Source of the DNA: Lachnospiraceae bacterium UBA4316
Lineage (GTDB): Bacteria; Bacillota; Clostridia; Lachnospirales; Lachnospiraceae
Length of the DNA: 5,640 nucleotides
Direction: 5' to 3'
Assembly (NCBI GenBank): GCA_002394535.1
Contig: DGUG01000118.1
Location: forward strand, 1-5,640
Below the pieces are notes generated by a model. That model saw only the letters and a program-made list of their open reading frames with translations. It was not told the origin of the DNA and searched no databases. Shown here one piece after another: positions 1 to 3,373 of this stretch. The number at the start of each line of letters is the position of its first letter. The first letter of the stretch is position 1. Both the position numbers and the translations under genes were made by a program.

Positions 1-179
1 GGATACAGTTCGTTTCCACCACCGAATCCACCGAAACCATTGCCCCAGCCGCCGCCAAAAGCGAGTAACAGAAGCAGGATCCACCAACCGTCTCCACCGA
101 AACCGTTGCCGAAGCCACCCTGTCCGTACATAGGCTGGACGGGCATTACCATGTTGCCATTTTCGTCAGTAAGTGCCAT
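1..179 (-). CDS. Gly/Phe-rich phage protein with a Trp-Trp hydrophobic segment (partial, 3' end outside window)
   Basis: Only the first 59 residues are present; the frame runs off the left edge. It starts MALTDENGNMVMPVQPMYGQ, then has Gly/Phe repeats (GGFGNGFGGDG), one hydrophobic stretch WWILLLLLAFGGGW at residues 32-45, and a second Gly/Phe block (GNGFGGFGGGNELY). The segment is short for a normal membrane helix, but with its Gly flanks it could insert in or cross a membrane. I recall proteins with this start in gut Firmicutes phages that continue into a long Gln/Ala-rich helical region, but that part is not here. The ATG at 179 follows GAGGTG at 6 bases spacing. Function is unknown; a membrane-active virion or ejection protein is one guess. 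Confidence 0.72.
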   Translation of the reverse strand, partial: MALTDENGNMVMPVQPMYGQGGFGNGFGGDGWWILLLLLAFGGGWGNGFGGFGGGNELY

Positions 180-235
180 TTGTTACACCTCATATATTTA
201 TTTATTCATCTGCCTTGCGCACCGACAGTTGAATA

Positions 236-448
236 TCATCGCATCATAGACCGGGCCATCTGTTGTATCTGTGCCAGTCTTCCATTACCCACCTGTCCTG
301 ATTGAAGAAGGTGCTGAACTATCTGCCTCGGATCATTCATGCCGGAAGGGATGTTGTACCCTGCTCGTTTCAATACAGAAGCAGGGTCCTTTTTCAGTTC
401 GTTAAGGTTAGGTCCTTTGTTGAATTGGTTGTAAAGACTATTAGCCAT
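236..448 (-). CDS. Small Gln/Met-rich phage protein, unknown function
   Basis: This 70-residue protein begins MANSLYNQFNKGPNLNELKK. Its central part (PASVLKRAGYNIPSGMNDPR) leads into QIVQHLLQSGQVGNGRLAQI and ends QQMARSMMR. The pattern of a helix, the phrase NIPxxMxxPxQIVxxLLxSGQV and a Gln/Met tail resembles short uncharacterised proteins of Firmicutes phages found with structural genes. It looks mostly helical and has no membrane segment. GGAG lies about 10 bases before the ATG at 448, inside the end of the preceding gene, and the two genes overlap by 8 bases, so they are probably made in fixed proportion. A 56-base gap with the next gene's ribosome binding site follows it. Its role is not known. 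Confidence 0.75.
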   Translation of the reverse strand: MANSLYNQFNKGPNLNELKKDPASVLKRAGYNIPSGMNDPRQIVQHLLQSGQVGNGRLAQIQQMARSMMR

Positions 449-803
449 GAGGTTCTGTCTCCTCTCTTAACCGCTCGATTTCACGCCTCAACTCGTCCAC
501 ATCATCTTTGGTCGCATAGATGTCCTTCTGTATCGAAGGTTGTGGCATCGGCTGCGCATCTGTGACTTCCTTGTAGGAAAACTTTCTCAACGGCAGAGGC
601 ATCCCGGATGCATCGGACGATTTGATAAAGAACTGGTCCTGTTCGCTATCCATCAAAAGGACCGTTCCATTGGCAGGGACAAAGAAAGACTTTGCTCCAC
701 TCTCCCCCTGTACCCATGTGAGGGAGTTCTGCTGATAGTTTTGATAGTTCTGCTGATAATTCTGCGGATAGTACTGGTATCCGAATTGGTTGTTATAAGC
801 CAT
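441..803 (-). CDS. Phage late protein with Tyr/Gln/Asn-rich N-terminus, unknown function
   Basis: This 120-residue protein has three parts. Residues 1-26 are low complexity, made of Tyr, Gln and Asn (YQYYPQNYQQNYQNYQQN). Residues 28-80 form a compact core with LTWVQGESGAKSFFVPANG, LLMDSEQDQFFIKSSDASGM and PLPLRKFSYKEV, a pattern I recall from uncharacterised proteins in Firmicutes phages and expect to be beta-rich. Residues 98-117 (TKDDVDELRREIERLREETE) form a highly charged helix, probably a coiled coil. An interaction or assembly role in the virion is plausible, but no function is known. The ATG at 803 follows AAAGAGGTG at the end of the previous gene, 2 bases after its stop; a longer frame from 860 is not supported. 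It overlaps the next gene by 8 bases (ATGGCTAA). Confidence 0.78.
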   Translation of the reverse strand: MAYNNQFGYQYYPQNYQQNYQNYQQNSLTWVQGESGAKSFFVPANGTVLLMDSEQDQFFIKSSDASGMPLPLRKFSYKEVTDAQPMPQPSIQKDIYATKDDVDELRREIERLREETEPHG

Positions 804-805
804 AC

Positions 806-1186
806 TCACACCTCTTTTTTGAACCACACATATACGGGAATCTCCTGTGAGGAATCCCAAGAGTCATACAAATCTCCGTCTACCACCGTAGCCACATGGC
901 CACCGAAACCAAGCACATAAATTCCGTATGGATGATCTCGGCAGAAATCCTCTGCGGTATAACAATCAGGGCAATTGTTTGGTATCGCACTGCGGTAGAA
1001 TCCGTGTTGTCTTAAAACCGCTCCCCAGACCGCATCGGAGGAAGGCATATTTGCCATTTTGTACCCGGCATCGCAGATCATCACGTATGCCCTCTCCCAT
1101 GTCGTACCTAATGCCTTGGCAACCGCTCTTACCGCACAGTCCCCCACTTTGACCCCGACAGGATTTGAGTTGTATTCGATGTACAT
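806..1186 (-). CDS. Papain-like cysteine peptidase-type small phage protein (putative)
   Basis: This 126-residue protein begins MYIEYNSNPVGVKVGDCAVR. It has the layout of a small papain-fold enzyme: Cys17 at the start of a helix (GDCAVRAVAKAL), His97 in GFGGHVATVVDG before a beta strand, and Asp111 (or Asp108) in LYDSWDSS. The middle holds MPSSDAVWGAVLRQHGF and a Cys-rich stretch NNCPDCYTAEDFCRDHP. I recall this pattern from hypothetical proteins of gut Firmicutes phages; substrate and role are unknown, and activity is inferred from motif order only. The ATG at 1186 is chosen because AGAGGT lies 6 bases upstream; a longer frame from 1255 would run through the terminator stem. It is the first gene after the terminator and ends 2 bases before the next start. 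No signal peptide or membrane segment is visible, so it should act in the cytoplasm or virion. Confidence 0.75.
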   Translation of the reverse strand: MYIEYNSNPVGVKVGDCAVRAVAKALGTTWERAYVMICDAGYKMANMPSSDAVWGAVLRQHGFYRSAIPNNCPDCYTAEDFCRDHPYGIYVLGFGGHVATVVDGDLYDSWDSSQEIPVYVWFKKEV

Positions 1187-1218
1187 TTCTCGACCTCTTT
1201 TCTGCCAAAATGGTAAAC

Positions 1219-1269
1219 AAAAAAAGGAACTGCAACGAGTCCATAAACGGACCAATTGCAGTTCCTTTT
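1219..1269 (-). terminator. Strong rho-independent terminator after the lysis cassette
   Basis: GGAACTGCAA (1226-1235) pairs perfectly with TTGCAGTTCC (1256-1265). AAAA/TTTT flanks extend the stem to 14 bp. Inside the loop a second small stem GTCC/GGAC (1239-1242 with 1249-1252) can form. Read on the minus strand, the stem is followed by seven T residues (1225-1219), so it ends transcripts coming from the lysis and helix-turn-helix genes. The plus-strand side has only TTTT then C, so it would be a weaker terminator in that direction. Confidence 0.88.
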
Positions 1270-1287
1270 CGTATCTCTTTTGGGTGA

Positions 1288-1488
1288 TTACTTTAGGTGC
1301 TTAAATATAACCATTTGGCACTTGTAGACGATGCGCTTTATCTGTGCTACTGATAGGTCGTACTTCTCGGCAAGAGGTTCATAACAGATGCCATTGACAA
1401 GCCTATCTACCATTATCTTCCGGTTTCTTTCGGAATGGATATACTCGTCTATGGCAGCAATGACTTGCGAGTTTGTATACTCGATCAT
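1288..1488 (-). CDS. Small helix-turn-helix (sigma region 4-like) phage protein
   Basis: This 66-residue protein is almost all helix. Residues 36-57 (YEPLAEKYDLSVAQIKRIVYKC) read as a helix-turn-helix: a first helix EPLAEKY, a turn DLS, and a recognition helix VAQIKRIVYKC. The layout resembles the DNA-binding end of sigma-70 region 4 or of small phage late regulators. The N-terminal part (IDEYIHSERNRKIMVDRLVNG) matches a pattern I recall from Clostridia phage hypotheticals. It may control late or lysogeny genes, but the target is unknown. The ATG at 1488 has only a poor ribosome binding site and overlaps the stop of the 32-residue gene by 4 bases, so translation is probably coupled. It is the last gene before the terminator. 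Confidence 0.8.
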   Translation of the reverse strand: MIEYTNSQVIAAIDEYIHSERNRKIMVDRLVNGICYEPLAEKYDLSVAQIKRIVYKCQMVIFKHLK

Positions 1489-1583
1489 TTCTTCTTACGC
1501 CGTTTTCTTCGGCGTTGAATCTTAACTCCTTTTGCTGGCTTCTCGCCGGGCTTCTTCTTTTTAATGATTACCGTCTGCCCCAT
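1485..1583 (-). CDS. Tiny Lys/Arg-rich phage protein, nested overlap
   Basis: This 32-residue protein begins MGQTVIIKKKKPGEKPAKG and ends in a basic cluster IQRRRKRRKKK; 16 of its 32 residues are Lys or Arg, against one acidic residue. It starts in another frame inside the last 23 bases of the membrane-protein gene and stops at TGA 1485-1487, overlapping the next ATG by 4 bases (ATGA). An in-frame TGA at 1587-1589 leaves this ATG as the only reasonable start, and AAGGAG lies 9 bases upstream. It fills what would otherwise be a 72-base gap in a chain of overlapping genes. That geometry is the main support. The charge suggests binding to nucleic acid or to acidic membrane lipids, but this is inference. 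I do not recognise a characterised family. Confidence 0.72.
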   Translation of the reverse strand: MGQTVIIKKKKPGEKPAKGVKIQRRRKRRKKK

Positions 1584-1815
1584 TGTTCAAGTCTCCTTGA
1601 CCACCAAAGTTTACGTTGTTGATTCCTTCGCCATCCTGGTCATAGCGGATTGTCTCATACTCATTGTTATAGATAGTCCATGCCACGTTCGTGCCAACAA
1701 GGCAAAGAATGAGCAGGATAATAAGAATAAACAATCGTTTGATCGTTCGCTCAAGACGGCTTACCGATGATTCATACACGATGTATGGCACAGATAAGAT
1801 ATCCTTCTCATTCAT
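1561..1815 (-). CDS. Single-span membrane protein downstream of holin, unknown function
   Basis: This 84-residue protein has a polar N-terminus with the motif VPYIVYESSVSRLERTIKR, then one strong membrane segment at about 28-49 (LFILIILLILCLVGTNVAWTIY), then an acidic, Gly/Asn-rich tail (GEGINNVNFGGQGDLNNG). Four basic residues just before the helix (Arg20, Arg23, Lys26, Arg27) predict an inside N-terminus and an outside tail. I recall similar small proteins beside lysis genes in Firmicutes phages, but no function is established. Candidates are an accessory holin, an antiholin or a spanin-like factor, though spanins are not expected in a one-membrane host. The ATG at 1815 overlaps the holin stop by 8 bases (ATGAATGA) and is preferred over a TTG one codon upstream. 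Its ribosome binding site is weak, so it probably relies on coupling. Confidence 0.8.
   Translation of the reverse strand: MNEKDILSVPYIVYESSVSRLERTIKRLFILIILLILCLVGTNVAWTIYNNEYETIRYDQDGEGINNVNFGGQGDLNNGADGNH
1593..1598 (-). promoter_or_regulatory. Ribosome binding site of the nested 32-residue gene
   Basis: AAGGAG on the minus strand ends 9 bases before the ATG at 1583. It lies inside the coding sequence of the 84-residue membrane protein, where its Gly-Gly-Gln-Gly-Asp codons happen to supply it. Confidence 0.7.
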
Positions 1816-2017
1816 CAAGTTCCGGTAATCCTTTCAGTGCGAGTAAAATCGCAAGAATGAAGCCCAACGCACCTGCCGACAAAGCCGCTGGCCAGCTTAC
1901 ATCTTTGAGTACCAATGCCCCGGCTCCAATATAACCAAACATCGATTCAGCAAAAGCTCTGATAGCACGGATCAGTGCCGCTGCGAACCATTCTTTCCAT
2001 TCCTGTTTAGTTCTCAT
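1808..2017 (-). CDS. Phage holin, r1t-like family
   Basis: This 69-residue inner-membrane protein probably forms the lesion that lets the endolysin reach the wall. After a charged amphipathic start (MRTKQEWKEWFAAALIRAIR) come two hydrophobic stretches, about 12-36 (ending MFGYIGAGALVL) and 42-61 (WPAALSAGALGFILAILLAL), joined by a short turn KDVS. The protein ends in GLPELDE. Size, two-helix plan, the WKEW..AA..RAIRAFAE start and the GLPEL end fit the lactococcal phage r1t holin family. The ATG at 2017 overlaps the endolysin TGA by 4 bases (ATGA, 2014-2017). A GTG at 2026 would add three residues but sits on the ribosome binding site. No dual-start motif for an antiholin is apparent. Confidence 0.87.
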   Translation of the reverse strand: MRTKQEWKEWFAAALIRAIRAFAESMFGYIGAGALVLKDVSWPAALSAGALGFILAILLALKGLPELDE

Positions 2018-3006
2018 GCTAACCACTCCTTTGAGCAGAATCCGGTGTATAGTGTGTCACCTTTTTTGTACTGTACATACAACCAGTTCACACCTTGATA
2101 CCGGGTATAGAATCCATAGCAACGAACACTGCTTCCCTTCGGCATGACCACAAGAACCTTATTCTGCGTTCCTGCACCATTTCTCAAGTTGAGTGCGGCC
2201 ATGGTCTTATACTCTCGATTGTATGAAGAGTCTTTTGACTGTGCGGGTTGCGTTGCCTTTACTTCTTTAGCTTTTTCTTTCGGCTTTTCTGCGGGCTTTT
2301 CTACGGGCTTTTCCGAAGGTTTAAGCATCTCATTTACTCTTTCCTGTATCTGTTCATAGGTGTAATCAATTTCACCCTTTTTGTACATGGAATTGAGTTT
2401 GGCTTTTCTCGCTGCCCCGTATCCATATTTAAGCTTGATGACCTGTTTCGCCAACTCATCAAGAGAAGGTTTCTTGGTGCTGGGAGTAAGCTTCTTTGCA
2501 ATCATCGCATAGTCCGGGCAGATGAATCCTCGGATGTACCGCTGATTAACTTTGCGCTGGATCTTGCGAACCTGTGAAGGTGATCCGGCGTTGCCCTCTA
2601 CTACACTGAATGTATCAGAGCCTACAGATACCACGATACCGATATGGTCATGGCCTGTAGTATCGTCACCCTTGCCATCGTCTTCCCAGTCATACAGGCA
2701 AGCTTCACCTATCTTCGGCTTGTAAGAATCACTCTCCACCCATATGCCCAAGGATTTCGCCTTTGAGATGCTCTGCCCACAACTCATTGCGATAGGAACC
2801 CACTGTGCAATACCTGCCTTGATCCATGCTGCCGATGCAGTGATATCGCACCATGCATACGATTCATATGCCAGTGCCATACCATGTGCTTTTGCGTACT
2901 CGTTGTAGATGGCGAGAATCTCTTTGTGAATAGAAGATCCCTGCTTGCCACCTACCCATCCATTAACGATAGATACTACCTTTTTTCTTAATTCGTTTTC
3001 CGTCAT
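2014..3006 (-). CDS. Endolysin: CHAP amidase/endopeptidase with Cpl-7-like and SH3 domains
   Basis: This 330-residue protein should cleave host peptidoglycan at the end of infection after the holin opens the membrane. Residues 1-170 look like a CHAP (cysteine, histidine-dependent) domain. The likely nucleophile is Cys53 in YAWCDITASAAW, the likely base is His121 in GHDHIGIVVSV (His119 is an alternative), and Glu137/Asn139 in VVEGNAG complete the site. Residues 181-228 (LDELAKQVIKLKYGYGAARK ... IQERVNEML) resemble the Cpl-7/CW_7 wall-binding repeat, with a few extra residues in the middle. A Pro-Glu-Lys linker with repeated EKP units spans about 229-250. Residues 262-330 resemble a bacterial SH3 domain (AALNLRNGAGTQNKVL ... 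WLYVQY ... GFCSKEWLA). No signal peptide is visible, so release should depend on the holin. It overlaps its neighbours by 4 bases on both sides. The lytic role is well supported; the bond cut is not shown. Confidence 0.92.
   Translation of the reverse strand: MTENELRKKVVSIVNGWVGGKQGSSIHKEILAIYNEYAKAHGMALAYESYAWCDITASAAWIKAGIAQWVPIAMSCGQSISKAKSLGIWVESDSYKPKIGEACLYDWEDDGKGDDTTGHDHIGIVVSVGSDTFSVVEGNAGSPSQVRKIQRKVNQRYIRGFICPDYAMIAKKLTPSTKKPSLDELAKQVIKLKYGYGAARKAKLNSMYKKGEIDYTYEQIQERVNEMLKPSEKPVEKPAEKPKEKAKEVKATQPAQSKDSSYNREYKTMAALNLRNGAGTQNKVLVVMPKGSSVRCYGFYTRYQGVNWLYVQYKKGDTLYTGFCSKEWLA
2026..2032 (-). promoter_or_regulatory. Ribosome binding site that sets the holin start
   Basis: AAAGGAG on the minus strand ends 8 bases before the ATG at 2017. 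The alternative GTG at 2026 overlaps this motif itself and could not use it, so the ATG is chosen. Confidence 0.82.
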
Positions 3007-3326
3007 ACTGCTTCTCGCTCCATCAAGGGCAGGTCACTGACCTCTTCCATAATCTTCTTTGCCGTACCGTTGCCACCTAATCTTGTGTATGGCTCGTAAA
3101 GGTAGTCGTGAAGATTTTGGAACTGGTCGGACGTGATGTACCCTTGTTTGATATACTTCTCTCCCAAGTAACAAATCCGGTCATGAGCCAAGCCTTTCAG
3201 CATCTGACTCTCTGCGGAGTTCTTGGCATCCCTGCGCTGGATCAAATAAGTCAGAAACGCCCAAAACCCGGTTGAGGCGAACATCGCCACGATGATCGAA
3301 ACGATCATCTCTACATGAGTTACCAT
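3003..3326 (-). CDS. Small phage membrane protein at the head of the lysis cassette
   Basis: This 107-residue protein has one hydrophobic segment at about residues 7-29 (MIVSIIVAMFASTGFWAFLTYLI). Basic residues (QRR) follow it at once, so the C-terminal part should face the cytoplasm. That part (about 45-96) is soluble and has the pattern GLAHDRICYLGEKYIKQGY, then YLYEPYTRLGGNGTAKKIMEEV, which I recall from hypothetical proteins beside holins in Clostridia phages. Its function is not established: it may be an accessory holin, an antiholin or a membrane anchor for tail or lysis proteins. The ATG at 3326 follows AAGGGGTG. Its stop overlaps the endolysin start by 4 bases (ATGA, 3003-3006), which argues for a lysis role by association only. 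Confidence 0.8.
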   Translation of the reverse strand: MVTHVEMIVSIIVAMFASTGFWAFLTYLIQRRDAKNSAESQMLKGLAHDRICYLGEKYIKQGYITSDQFQNLHDYLYEPYTRLGGNGTAKKIMEEVSDLPLMEREAV

Positions 3327-3357
3327 TTTTTATCACCCCTTTTTTAGTTCGTTATGT

Positions 3358-3373
3358 AGTGATCTTCATCACT
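3358..3373 (-). other. Small hairpin at the end of the fibre gene
   Basis: AGTGAT-GAAG-ATCACT on the minus strand is a perfect 6-bp stem with a 4-base loop. It overlaps the TGA stop of the fibre gene (3369-3371) and lies in the 42-base gap before the next gene. No U-run follows, so it is not a typical terminator. It may protect the 3' end of a processed message or be incidental. Confidence 0.4.

Noticed and set aside
540..920. 126-codon open frame on the plus strand
   Set aside because: It lies opposite the 120- and 126-residue minus-strand genes. Its protein has no recognisable pattern and includes runs such as LLIVLIVLLIILRIVLV that arise from the complement of the Tyr/Gln/Asn codons.
966..1244. 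92-codon minus-strand frame overlapping the peptidase candidate
   Set aside because: It crosses the terminator stem, has no fitting ribosome binding site, and its frame conflicts with the 126-residue protein that has motif support.
1187..1255. Longer N-terminus for the peptidase candidate from 1255
   Set aside because: The extra 23 residues are encoded by the terminator stem and T-run, and the ATG at 1186 has its own AGAGGT site.
2248..2577. 109-codon plus-strand frame with a Phe-rich start
   Set aside because: It is antisense to the Pro-Glu-Lys linker and CHAP domain of the endolysin; the Phe-rich region is the complement of Glu/Lys codons.
3358..3373. Hairpin after the fibre gene as a terminator
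   Set aside because: The stem is only 6 bp, it overlaps the stop codon and no T-run follows on the minus strand.
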